Below, piece after piece: positions 37,805 through 46,438 of a stretch of 64,000 nucleotides of DNA. Numbering within the stretch: the first letter of the stretch is position 1; each line of letters starts with the position of its first letter. This DNA comes from Peribacillus simplex (GTDB lineage: Bacteria; Bacillota; Bacilli; Bacillales; DSM-1321). The DNA is taken from contig NZ_FTMX01000002.1 of the NCBI RefSeq assembly GCF_900156045.1, forward strand, positions 620,001-684,000, given 5' to 3'. A program made the translations under genes and the position numbers. The notes beneath the pieces are model-generated. The model made no database searches and was not told the origin of the DNA. It was given only the letters and a program-made list of their open reading frames with translations.

Positions 37805-38260
37805 TTAGTCTAAACTTTGTGACAAGCGAATCATATCCTGGCATTGAATTCCATTTTCATAAATGGCCTCGGAATAGTTTCTATTAAAAAAATCCCGATC
37901 GACCCCAGTGATTCTAAAACCTCATTTTTGGTAAAGGGCAAGCTGCCCTATCCCCGAATTTCCGGTGCCGATTTCAATCGTTTTATATCCCTGTTCCCTT
38001 GCATGGCCTATGGCGTGTTCAATCAATTGCCTGCCGATTCCTCTTCCATGGTGCCGTTCATCCACAGCGATGTTCATTATCTCTATCAATTTTGGAGCTT
38101 TTTGCAGTAAAACATAAACACCGATCATCCGCTCATCAGACACGGCAACAAAGCATGTTCCGCTTCCCAAGTATTCCTCGACCAATTCCCTTGAAGGGTC
38201 CGCCAAAAGCAATAAATGCATCGGCGGTGGCTCATCCATGAATAGTTCCCTTATCTCCAT
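37805..38260 (-). pseudogene. GNAT acetyltransferase interrupted by an in-frame TGA
   Basis: From ATG 38260 the frame encodes a GNAT domain: IEIMNIAVDERHHGRGIGRQ is the acetyl-CoA loop and IEIGTGNSGIGQLALYQK the next helix. It then meets TGA at 37922-37924 and continues in frame with GFRITGVDRDFFNRNYSEA to a TAA at 37805. Homologous GNATs read LYQKCGFR here, so TGA replaces a Cys codon (TGC or TGT) by one base. Full length would be 151 residues. It lies 17 bases after the nitronate monooxygenase gene, in one operon. It may be a nonsense mutation or a sequence error. Confidence 0.8.
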
Positions 38261-38277
38261 CTCCATCCACCCCCTTC

Positions 38278-39294
38278 TCATTTTAGTTCTTCTGCAAGAA
38301 GTTCAACCAATTCCGATGCGGGAAGTTCCCTGCTCAACCTATACCCTTGTCCTGCCCACAAAGCCATCAATTCAGGATTGTTTTTTTGTCCAGCCGCTTT
38401 TCGCATTTGCTTTGTCATGTGATGGACATGAGGATAGGCGACTGGTGCAACGGCATCATATTCGGTTATAAAGTGATTCACCAACCCTCGTGCCCTCCTG
38501 CCGCTGAAGGCTCGGGTAATAGATGTCTGGGTAAACCGGGGATTTCCCAGAGCTTCCTTATGGGCGGGGCTTGCCCCGCTTTCGGGACAGCGAAGGAAAG
38601 CTGTGCCCAATTGTGCCGCTGTTGCTCCCGCTTCGAGCACGGCCGCGATATCCTTTCCATGCATCAATCCCCCCGCCGCAATGATCGGCAAGTTCAGCTC
38701 ACCTTGTATCAAGCGTATCAAAACTAATAGACCGTAATCATCTTCTGTGCGGTTTTCAAAGCTGCCCCGGTGACCACCTGCTTCAAGCCCCTGAACACAT
38801 AGCGCATCCGCACCTGCTTCTGCCGCCCTTTCTGCTTCCTGTAGGTTGGTTACTGTCACGGCTATAAGGGAACCGACATCTTGGAGCTCCCTTATTACAT
38901 CTTCCGTTGGACATCCAAACGTAAAACTGACAACAGCGACCCCAGCCTCCTTCAATACCATTATTTTATTTTCCCAATCATCGTCATCACTATCGGCTTT
39001 TCCAATCTCAGCCCCAACGCTCTCGGCCTCTTTTTTGATCTTTTCACGATAGGCAGATAATATATTTTCATCCACCGACTCGTTGCCTGGCACAAATACA
39101 TTCACGCCAAAAGGGTGCTCAGTCAACTGACGGGTCTGCCCTATCTCGCCCCTCATCTCTTCTGCAGTCTTATAGCCAGCTGCGAGAAAGCCCAATCCTC
39201 CTGCATTGGATACTGAAGCCGCAAGCTTCGGGGTGGAAGCTCCTCCTGCCATCGGTGCTTGAATGATTGGATATCTCATTAACTCTTTCAACAT
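38278..39294 (-). CDS. Nitronate monooxygenase (FMN-dependent), first copy
   Basis: A 338-residue TIM-barrel flavoenzyme of the NMO/2-nitropropane dioxygenase family. Family segments: YPIIQAPMAGGASTPKLA, VSNAGGLGFLAAGY, ALCVQGLEAGGHRG (with the catalytic His of class I) and PIIAAGGLMHGKDIAAVL. It oxidises propionate-3-nitronate or alkyl nitronates. ATG 39294 (MLKELMRYP) is chosen because AGGAG lies nine bases upstream; the open frame extends to 39534 across the trhO promoter. It leads the operon with the broken GNAT. Confidence 0.9.
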   Translation of the reverse strand: MLKELMRYPIIQAPMAGGASTPKLAASVSNAGGLGFLAAGYKTAEEMRGEIGQTRQLTEHPFGVNVFVPGNESVDENILSAYREKIKKEAESVGAEIGKADSDDDDWENKIMVLKEAGVAVVSFTFGCPTEDVIRELQDVGSLIAVTVTNLQEAERAAEAGADALCVQGLEAGGHRGSFENRTEDDYGLLVLIRLIQGELNLPIIAAGGLMHGKDIAAVLEAGATAAQLGTAFLRCPESGASPAHKEALGNPRFTQTSITRAFSGRRARGLVNHFITEYDAVAPVAYPHVHHMTKQMRKAAGQKNNPELMALWAGQGYRLSRELPASELVELLAEELK

Positions 39295-39434
39295 TCCATA
39301 CAACTCCTTTTGATTTTTCTTCATGCCCTTATCATTTTTACGTTTTCTTGGTATAATGATTATCTGTAAGAGAAAAGTGTCTAAATGATCACCCTTTATA
39401 TCTTGCAAATATAAAACATAGGTGGTAAATAAAA

Positions 39435-40400
39435 ATGGAAACAAAACCATATAGAGTATTACTTTATTATTTGTATGTACCCATCGAGAATCACGAAGAA
39501 TTTGCAGCCGAGCATCTTGCGGCATGTAAAGCACTTGAATTGAAAGGCCGTATCTTGGTGGCAGCAGAAGGTATCAACGGAACAGTTTCTGGTACGATCG
39601 AACAAACCAACAAATATATGGACATGATGAAAAGCGATCCCCGCTTTGCCGATATCGTGTTTAAAATAGATGAAGCTGACGGCCATGCTTTCAAAAAAAT
39701 GCATGTTCGTCCACGAAATGAACTTGTAACGCTTCGTTTGGAAGAAGACATCAACCCGAACCGGACGACAGGCAAATACTTGAGCCCGAAGGAGTTCTTC
39801 GAGCAAATGCAAGATGAAAATACCATCGTTCTTGATGCCAGAAATGACTATGAATTTGATTTGGGACATTTCAGGGGTGCAATCAAGCCAGAGATCACGA
39901 ATTTCCGTGAACTTCCGGATTGGGTCAGCGAAAATAGAGAAATGTTCGAAGGCAAAAAAATCCTGACGTATTGCACCGGCGGTATCCGCTGTGAGAAATT
40001 CTCCGGCTGGCTTGTCGAAGAAGGCTTTGAAGATGTAAGCCAACTGCATGGCGGCATCGCAACATATGGAAAGGATCCCGAAGTCCAAGGTGAGCTTTGG
40101 GATGGCCAAATGTATGTATTTGATGAAAGGATTGCCGTACCTATCAATCAAAAGGAACATGTCATTGTCGGTCGCGATATTTATTCCGGCGAACCTTGTG
40201 AACGCTATGTTAATTGTGCTAACCCTGAATGCAACAAGAAAATCCTTTGCAGTGAAGAGAACGAGCACAAACATATGCGCAGCTGTACTCACGAATGCCG
40301 AGTGCATCCGCGTAACCGCTATGTAGTCGAGCATAATCTTTCTGAAGTAGAAGTGGCTGAGAGATTACTGCTAATCGAAGAAACCATTACCGCAAAATGA
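39435..40400 (+). CDS. trhO: tRNA uridine(34) hydroxylase TrhO (rhodanese domain)
   Basis: Hydroxylates U34 of certain tRNAs as the first step to 5-carboxymethoxyuridine-type modification. The 321-residue protein has an N-terminal acylphosphatase-like region and a rhodanese domain with active-site Cys in [11 protein letters not shown] (about residue 182). A C-terminal Cys-rich segment ([26 protein letters not shown]) may bind zinc. Length and order fit the YceA/YbfQ family. The RBS is AGGTGG. Monocistronic. Confidence 0.93.
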   Translation: METKPYRVLLYYLYVPIENHEEFAAEHLAACKALELKGRILVAAEGINGTVSGTIEQTNKYMDMMKSDPRFADIVFKIDEADGHAFKKMHVRPRNELVTLRLEEDINPNRTTGKYLSPKEFFEQMQDENTIVLDARNDYEFDLGHFRGAIKPEITNFRELPDWVSENREMFEGKKILTYCTGGIRCEKFSGWLVEEGFEDVSQLHGGIATYGKDPEVQGELWDGQMYVFDERIAVPINQKEHVIVGRDIYSGEPCERYVNCANPECNKKILCSEENEHKHMRSCTHECRVHPRNRYVVEHNLSEVEVAERLLLIEETITAK

Positions 40401-40406
40401 TAAGCA

Positions 40407-40447
40407 AACCCGAATCAGTGGACATGATCCCTATTCGGGTTTTTTTA
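40407..40447 (+). terminator. Intrinsic terminator of trhO
   Basis: AACCCGAAT pairs with ATTCGGGTT, then seven T. From here to 40658 I see no gene. Confidence 0.85.
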
Positions 40448-40658
40448 TCCACTTAAACCAAATCTTATTTTCCTATATTAAACCTATGCCTTGGACTACA
40501 TCCCACTGCAAGAATTAACTATGATCCTTTAATGTCATCTGCTTCTAATCCAATATTACTTACTCTCTTACTTCTATATCACAATAGAAAAAACCTTCTT
40601 AATACGTAAAAAGAATTCAGCCTTAAGATTTTAGCTGTCAGCGGTTTTACCTTCCATG

Positions 40659-40697
40659 AAAAAGAGCGATTCCTCTTTAGGGGAATCGCTCTTTTTC
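40659..40697 (-). terminator. Intrinsic terminator of sodC
   Basis: AAAAAGAGCGATTCC pairs perfectly with GGAATCGCTCTTTTT. Confidence 0.92.
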
Positions 40698-40700
40698 ATG

Positions 40701-41333
40701 TTATTTTTCCTCTGCACTTACAACAACCCCGCAGGCTTGCCTATCGCCTGCATCACCGGTTTTCAAGGTATCTACATCCGGTCCTTTTTCTCCATTGGCT
40801 TCATAACGGTCAGGAATATTGGCAAAGTTGTCTGGATTCGCATGAACGATTACAGCCAACTCTTCTTTCTTCAGCTGGTCTATCGTCATGTTATCCAATG
40901 TCGCCGTATATTTGGCTGTCCCATCCTCTTTTACATATAAAGGGGGCATATCCCCTGCATGTTTAGAGTGCGTTTCATCAGTTGGATTAAAGTGTCCTCC
41001 CGCTGTAGTGAAAGGTCCTTCCTTAGCATCCGGCTCACATACTGCGTTTTCGTGGACATGGAATCCATGATAGCCTGGCTCAAGGCCTTCCAAAGCGGTC
41101 TCGATCACTACAGTATTCTCTTCGGCGGTAAAGTTAACCGTCCCAAGTGTTTTACCTTCTACATCTTTAACTTCCGCTTTCACCTGCGGATCAACCCCTG
41201 TTTCTGTTCCTTGTCCCACTGTAGTCATGTCCTCGGCATCATTGTCGGACTGATTTGAATCATCCGCGGAATTACATCCATACAGTAAAAGGGCAGCACA
41301 CATAGGCAGCACAAGTTTTTGTTTATAGTTCAT
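40701..41333 (-). CDS. sodC: Cu/Zn superoxide dismutase family lipoprotein
   Basis: A 210-residue exported lipoprotein: lipobox LLYGC near residue 20, then an acidic linker to residue 50. The SOD_Cu domain retains the ligand pattern. HVH lies in GYHGFHVHENAVC, a bridging His in GGHFNP, zinc ligands in HSKHAGDMP (His and Asp) and the last copper His in VIVHANPDNF. The disulfide Cys pair is VCEPD and QACGVV. Unlike B. subtilis YojM, which is known to lack copper ligands, this looks catalytically competent. The RBS is GAGGGAG. Confidence 0.9.
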   Translation of the reverse strand: MNYKQKLVLPMCAALLLYGCNSADDSNQSDNDAEDMTTVGQGTETGVDPQVKAEVKDVEGKTLGTVNFTAEENTVVIETALEGLEPGYHGFHVHENAVCEPDAKEGPFTTAGGHFNPTDETHSKHAGDMPPLYVKEDGTAKYTATLDNMTIDQLKKEELAVIVHANPDNFANIPDRYEANGEKGPDVDTLKTGDAGDRQACGVVVSAEEK

Positions 41334-41501
41334 ATAAACTCCCTCACTCTCTTATATGTATCTTCCTCTTATTACTTTCCACCATTATGGAAGAATAAAC
41401 AGAAATCGGAATAAATAGGAAAAAAGATTAAACCGTGAGGGTGAACACCTTACTAAATTCACAGACAAGAATTTTGCATTATAGCTTAATGGGCTCACAT
41501 T

Positions 41502-42809
41502 TTACAAAGTGATGACCCCAAAAGTAATGGCTGCAATCGTCATGATAATGGTTGTCCCAAATGCCCATTTAAACAGGAATTTTTGGTGATCCCCAAAATC
41601 CACGCCCACAAGGCCAATCAATATGAATGTTGCAGGCACCAATGGCGATAATGGGAACCCTGCGGTCGAATGGCCTAATAAAGCCGCCCTTCCGATTTCT
41701 ACAGGAGCAATACCGAAGTTCGATGCCGTTTCACTTATTATTGGCAGAATGCCAAAGTAATAAGCATCAGGTGAAAAAATGAACCCCATCGGAATGCTCG
41801 TCAGCGCTACCACCAGCGGCAAATGTGCCCCGAGCCACTCTGGAATGACAGTTACGATCGAAGCAGCCATCGAATCCATCATCTTTGTTTCTGTGAATAC
41901 ACCCGTAAAAATCCCTGCTGCAAAAATGAGTGTACAGATCATAACGAAACTATTGGCATGACTTAAAATCCTTTCCTGCTGTTCTTTTGGGTTCGGGAAG
42001 TTAACGAATAGTGCAATCGCAAAAGCAGTGGCAAATAAAATTTGGATCGGCAGCACTTCCATCACCAGCAAAACCATCAGTAAAATCGTCAAGAACCAAT
42101 TAAACCAAAAAAGCTTGGATGTTCCTTTAGGTGCGGTTTCAACAGCTGCAGCCTGTTCTCCCATACCAGGTTGCATGTTCGTCTCCATCGAGCTGACTCC
42201 TAATCTTTCCCTTTCCTTTTTGCCAAGTACATATGCCGAAAAAAGTGTCCATAAAAGACCGCAAATCATGACCGGAATGAGAGGAATGAATAACTCCGAT
42301 ACTTCAACTTGAAGGCTCGCGGCCGCCCTGACCAAAGGACCTCCCCAAGGAATCATATTCATGACGCCAGCGGCTAAACCAACAACACAGGCCAATACGA
42401 GCCTGTTCATCCCTAATTTGATATAAAGCGGCAGCATGGCTGAAACGGTGATCATGAATGTGGAAGAACCGTCTCCGTCCAAACCTACCAACATGGTTAT
42501 AATGGCGGTTGCCATTACAACCTTTAGCGGATCCCCTTTTACAAAACTGAGTATTTTAGCTATCATGGGCTCGAATAAACCAACGTCAATCATTAAACCA
42601 AAGTATAGAATAGCAAAAACGATCATGACTGCTGTCGGAGTCACCTTTAAAATACCCGCCACCATCATATCTCCCATTTCCGAAGCAAAGCCACCAATCA
42701 CACCAAAAGCTATTGCCGTGAAGATAAAAGCGACAACCACTGATAAGCGTTTTGTGATGACCAAGACCAGAAACGTTAAAATCATGCAAAATCCTAAAAT
42801 CGTCAACAT
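41502..42809 (-). CDS. Citrate transporter, CitMHS family
   Basis: A 435-residue secondary transporter with about twelve helices importing citrate complexed with Mg or other divalent metal, with protons. Marks are GLDGDGSSTFMITVSAM and NMIPWGGPLVRAA in the first half and SPDAYYFGILPII plus GHSTAGFPLSPLVP in the second. Central cytosolic loop is near residue 200-225. No CitST two-component genes are adjacent. ATG 42809 follows AAAGGGG. Upstream, TGAAAAATCAATATTTTCA at about 42862 is a near-palindrome that could be an operator. Confidence 0.9.
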   Translation of the reverse strand: MLTILGFCMILTFLVLVITKRLSVVVAFIFTAIAFGVIGGFASEMGDMMVAGILKVTPTAVMIVFAILYFGLMIDVGLFEPMIAKILSFVKGDPLKVVMATAIITMLVGLDGDGSSTFMITVSAMLPLYIKLGMNRLVLACVVGLAAGVMNMIPWGGPLVRAAASLQVEVSELFIPLIPVMICGLLWTLFSAYVLGKKERERLGVSSMETNMQPGMGEQAAAVETAPKGTSKLFWFNWFLTILLMVLLVMEVLPIQILFATAFAIALFVNFPNPKEQQERILSHANSFVMICTLIFAAGIFTGVFTETKMMDSMAASIVTVIPEWLGAHLPLVVALTSIPMGFIFSPDAYYFGILPIISETASNFGIAPVEIGRAALLGHSTAGFPLSPLVPATFILIGLVGVDFGDHQKFLFKWAFGTTIIMTIAAITFGVITL

Positions 42810-42999
42810 GTTAAAAACCCCTTTAAATGGAAAAGTGAATACCTTTGTTTAATTTGATTTTTCTGAAAAATCAATATTTTCACATTATACCATTTGCCTA
42901 TTCATTAAAAAACCTGTAAAACAAATTCGTTTAATAAATTAGTTAAATTATGTATACTATTATTTAGGAACCCGAAGTTTTTTTCGGAGGAAAGAAGTG

Positions 43000-44215
43000 T
43001 TGAATCAAAAATGAATGCTCATAAAATAGCTAAACGGAATCTTTTCATCATGTGGTTCGCCAATTTCTTCATAGGCGGGAGCATGACGATGGTTCTCCCA
43101 TTCATATCCTTATACATTGGTACATTCGGAGATTATTCGACTCAATATATCCAGCATTGGTCCGGATGGACATTTGGAATCACTTTTGTGACTGCCTTTT
43201 TATTTTCTCCCATTTGGGGACGAATTGGTGATCGGTACGGCAGAAAGAAAATCTTGATTGCCTGTGCCTTTGGGATGGGGCTGTCCATTTTCCTGATGGG
43301 ATTCGTTGAAAATGTTTGGCAGTTATTCGTCTTAAGGATGTTCACCGGAATATTCACTGGCTTCATTTCCATGTCACAAGCCTTCATATCAACGCAGACC
43401 CCTAAAGAAATTGCCGGACGCGTACTGGGAACCTTGCAAACGGGAAATATTACCGGTTCCCTTTTCGGACCATTGCTTGGCGGCCTGCTTGCAGACACAC
43501 TCGGATATTCAACCGCCTTTAAATTCACCTCCATCACCATTTTCATCTCTGGACTTCTTGTCTTTGCAACCAAGGAGTACCGAATGGAACGGCAGAAGGG
43601 AACAAAGTCGAGCTATACAAGCAGGGAGGTTCTATCGCATAGAATCCCATCCTAGTCAATGTCATGCTCATTTCGACACTTGTTCAAGTTGCCCACTTCA
43701 GCATCCAGCCCATTCTTTCTTTATACGTTGGTGAGCTGCATGGAACTTCCAATCTTGGATTTTATTCAGGTATCGCTTTTTCTGCAGCAGGCCTGGGGAA
43801 TTTATTGATGGCGCGTCACTGGGGCAAGATAGGTGATCGTCATGGACATGTGAAGATTCTTGTGCTGCTTCTTTTTCTGACTGCTACAGTCTACTTGCCA
43901 GGTGCCTTCATCAATCATTTTTGGCAGCTTGTATTGGTACGTTTCATACTTGGCATGGCAATAGGCGGCATCATCCCTGTAAGGATTGCCTACATTCGCC
44001 AGGAAGCTCCTGTAGCAATGCAGGGGGAAGTACTTGGGTACAATACGAGCCTGCGCTTTTTAGGCAATATCATTGGGCCCGCGATGGGCGGAATGGTTGC
44101 TGGTTTCTACGGATTTTCCGCTGTTTTCATCACGACCAGCACGTTACTCCTCATAGCGGGACTTGTCCTCTATTTCGCGATGCACCGCAATCCAGAATTG
44201 GCCAGATCACATTAA
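43000..44215 (+). pseudogene. MFS multidrug-type transporter broken by a frameshift
   Basis: Two adjacent frames together make one ~400-residue, 12-helix MFS transporter. The first (43011-43655) covers helices 1-6 with GRIGDRYGRKK (motif A) and ends EVLSHRIPS-stop. The second is open from TAG 43640 with NPILVNVMLISTLVQV and ends at 44215. The join lies at CATAGAATCCC near 43639; one added base restores the reading EVLSH-x-NPILVN. The 5' end is also doubtful: GGAGG at 42986 is spaced for TTG 43000, which is out of frame with ATG 43011 by one base within AAAAA. Overall it resembles MdtG/YfmO-type drug exporters. Confidence 0.85.
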
Positions 44216-44228
44216 TCGCACTTTTGCA

Positions 44229-44263
44229 AGAAAGCCTGCTTCCAGATGGAAGCAGGCTTTCTC
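44229..44263 (+). terminator. Intrinsic terminator after the MFS pseudogene
   Basis: AGAAAGCCTGCTTCC pairs perfectly with GGAAGCAGGCTTTCT. Confidence 0.88.
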
Positions 44264-44274
44264 ATGTTTAATGC

Positions 44275-44463
44275 TCATACAGCTGTGGTGCTGGATACTT
44301 CTGGAACTGGAATTCTTTTCGGTCGTATTCCGATAGAGGCAGTTAGGCCAAAAACGAACAAGAGTCCTGCACACATGAAAAAGGAATATGGGAAACCAGC
44401 TGCTGCACATGGTTTCCCAAGTCTAATGGTATATAGCGTACCAAAATGGTCTCTTTCATTCAT
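44275..44463 (-). pseudogene. Remnant of a membrane transporter C-terminus
   Basis: A minus-strand 62-codon frame without RBS. It encodes one hydrophobic helix and a short cytoplasmic tail (CAGLLFVFGLTASIGIRPKR), like the last helix of an MFS protein. No upstream part is found on this strand. I read it as a truncated remnant; chance is not excluded. Confidence 0.3.
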
Positions 44464-44704
44464 ACTTTTTGTACGAATCGAAGAGACTCTTTTGGCCTTA
44501 TTCCACTATTAAAATGATTCTCAAAAATTAAAGTTCAATAATTAATATACCTAGCAACTAAAAAAGTACCCGTTTCAAATCTTTCTTCTCTATATTCCTT
44601 CTATATTGGGACAATCCCGCTGATTGATGTAGATACTTTATAAAAGGGAAAGGTTGGCCGTAGCCATAAACACTTCATAGCGCATCATGTTTTATGTTAA
44701 GATT

Positions 44705-44862
44705 ATTTTAGGCAAATTTTATGAAAGTAAAAGACGCAAAGCCACGGGCCTAACACAACATCTTAGTTGTCATGGCAGCCGGGCTGCCAAGATTTTTCTT
44801 GAATGGATCACTTTATTATCACTTGCCCCTTTTTAATTTGCCTAAAATTAAAAATAGGAGGG
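44705..44862 (+). ncRNA. Cyclic di-GMP-I (GEMM) riboswitch
   Basis: The aptamer core is unmistakable: AGGCAAA, a stem with a GAAA loop, then GACGCAAAGCCACGGGCCTAA (GACGCAAAGCC at 44733-44743), a variable stem, and ATGGCAGCCGGGCTGCC ending at 44788. Downstream, AATTTGCCTAAAAT (44835-44848) is exactly complementary to 44705-44718, which includes the conserved GGCAAA. The same region can instead form a hairpin, 44830-44839 with 44845-44854, extended by CCCC against the GGAGGG RBS. These pairings are mutually exclusive, so it should switch translation of the next gene. Confidence 0.9.
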
Positions 44863-44868
44863 TTATAT

Positions 44869-45063
44869 ATGTTTTTTCCAACCATTTATTCAGCTACTAC
44901 GGATGAGAGACACATAGTTAAAGATAAAAATACTTGTGCATGCGGCACAAGGTATAATGTATTCGCAATGTTGACCAGAAGCGACCTTCGAAAGATCAGG
45001 TTCAAGCATTATAAAGAAGTGACATGTCCTAAATGTAAATCCAGTATCATTGATAAAGAATAG
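44869..45063 (+). CDS. 64-aa zinc-ribbon-like protein under c-di-GMP riboswitch control
   Basis: ATG 44869 lies six bases after AGGAGGG. The soluble, basic protein has CAC at residues 23-25 and CPKC near residue 53, a possible four-Cys zinc site. In between is FAMLTRSDLRKIRFKHYKEV, an amphipathic basic helix. It has no signal peptide or membrane helix. I recognise no named family. It is the only gene behind the c-di-GMP riboswitch, so it is likely part of the motility/biofilm/surface response, but how is unknown. No clear terminator follows. Confidence 0.8.
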   Translation: MFFPTIYSATTDERHIVKDKNTCACGTRYNVFAMLTRSDLRKIRFKHYKEVTCPKCKSSIIDKE

Positions 45064-45189
45064 CCTTTTAATACCGTGAGGGTTCCTACTCCAAAAACTT
45101 TGATAGTGCTGGCCTTTTCACCCTCACCACTTCCATGTATGTTGAAAAGGGAAGTTATTGTTTCGGTAACAATAGCCATCTTCATCATG

Positions 45190-46105
45190 CCTTCTTAACG
45201 AGATTACACTCAAAATCGAATAAAAAAAGACCCTTTCAAGATCTTTTATCATTGCTATGTAAAGTGAATGTGCGGTGGCATATAACTGGCTCGATTCATA
45301 TAAATCATCAGTTTAGCGTATAAGCTCTACTTCGCTTCCCTTTTGATATTCCATCAACCAGGAAAAATATTTCTTAAGTAATAACTTGGCAAGTCCAGGG
45401 TCTTTGAGGTTATTCAATAGTGTGTAGGAGCCCAATTCGTCAAAAATGGCCAAGACATTTTTCGGAAATCCATTTCGGCTGACATTATAAGCGTGCAAGG
45501 CCTGTTTGTGGGCATAATAATAACCCTACCCCCATACTATCATCAAGGAAAGCTTCTTTAATATCGGATGTTCACTAAGAAATGATTTATCCCTTCCCAA
45601 TACGAGAATGCGAGCTTATTTTCCCTTTCCACCGGTATCATCAAAATCAACATATCATCCCGCATTCCGTGGCTTTTTCCTCTTCTCTGTCTAGCAGATT
45701 CGAATGGTCGGTAAGTCACTCCTCTTGCAGTTCCAAAACGGCAATCCGGTGTGGCAAGTATAGATCATTTTTCATTAATGTCGCATATTCGGCTATTTCT
45801 TTATCTTCTATTTTCTCTTCAAACAATTTAGTTATGTAACTGTCCTTTACCCCTTCTTCAAGAATTTCCGGGGAACATTCTCCTAGGTGAATGGGAAAGG
45901 AATCAGCAAAATGCAGCGAACCGCCTTTCCATACTTTTGGATATAAACGATCATCCTCTCTCAATACGATCGCCACAAAGTCCCACGAAAATTCCAATTG
46001 AAATGATTCCACCGTAAAGTCCAATGTTTCTTGGATTGTATCGAATTTCACTAAATTTCTTGCAGTCAGTCTTAAATGATTCTCAATCTTTTATACTAGT
46101 TTCGT
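45190..46105 (-). pseudogene. Decayed CdaR/PucR-type transcriptional regulator
   Basis: Protein-like pieces run in order on the minus strand. A GAF-like N-terminus opens at about 46105 (KIENHLRLTARNLVKFDTI) and stops at 45716. Then come a piece with DDMLILMIPVERENKLAFSY and KSFLSEHPILKKLSLMIVWG, an in-frame TAG, and GYYYAHKQALHAYNVSRNG. A stretch FDELGSYTLLNNL and SEVELIR ends at TAA 45313. It continues YESSQLYATAHSLYI, then IKDLERV, where the HTH core (HRNTL-YR) is deleted. Domain order GAF, PucR GGDEF-like, HTH_30 fits the family. At least four lesions make it dead. Confidence 0.7.
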
Positions 46106-46374
46106 TCTTTTCTCGCCCTTATTCAAAGGAGTAACCCCCATTTTCATTCATAATTAAAGAATAACACATTTACATACAGAAAAATCTGAATCATGGAAGC
46201 GAAAGCGATTCAGAAGGCTTTGGAAATTTTCCCCCTTCATTATTGGATGTTGCCCATAGGCAATTCTTGAAAGTTCTCCCTTTAGGCCTTTTACCTTCAT
46301 TCGCCTATAATACGAAATGAATAGCCCTCGATTTGTCGTTTATATTATCCATATAGATAGAAAGAAGGGACTCA

Positions 46375-46383
46375 TGCTATAAT
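46375..46383 (+). promoter_or_regulatory. Extended -10 promoter of the SulP gene
   Basis: TGCTATAAT, a perfect extended -10, about 55 bases before the start. The remaining gap from 46106 shows nothing else. Confidence 0.55.
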
Positions 46384-46438
46384 TTAGTGCGTTAAAAGAA
46401 ATGAGCACACATATATAAAAGAAAGAAGGAGTGTTTCT

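Noticed and set aside
39459..40334. 291-residue minus-strand ORF opposite trhO
   Set aside because: It is the antisense shadow of trhO, with no RBS and improbable residue composition.
44508..44530. Fur-box-like TGATTCTCA near 44.5 kb and again at 46.07 kb
   Set aside because: Only half of a 7-1-7 palindrome is present, and no iron gene is adjacent.
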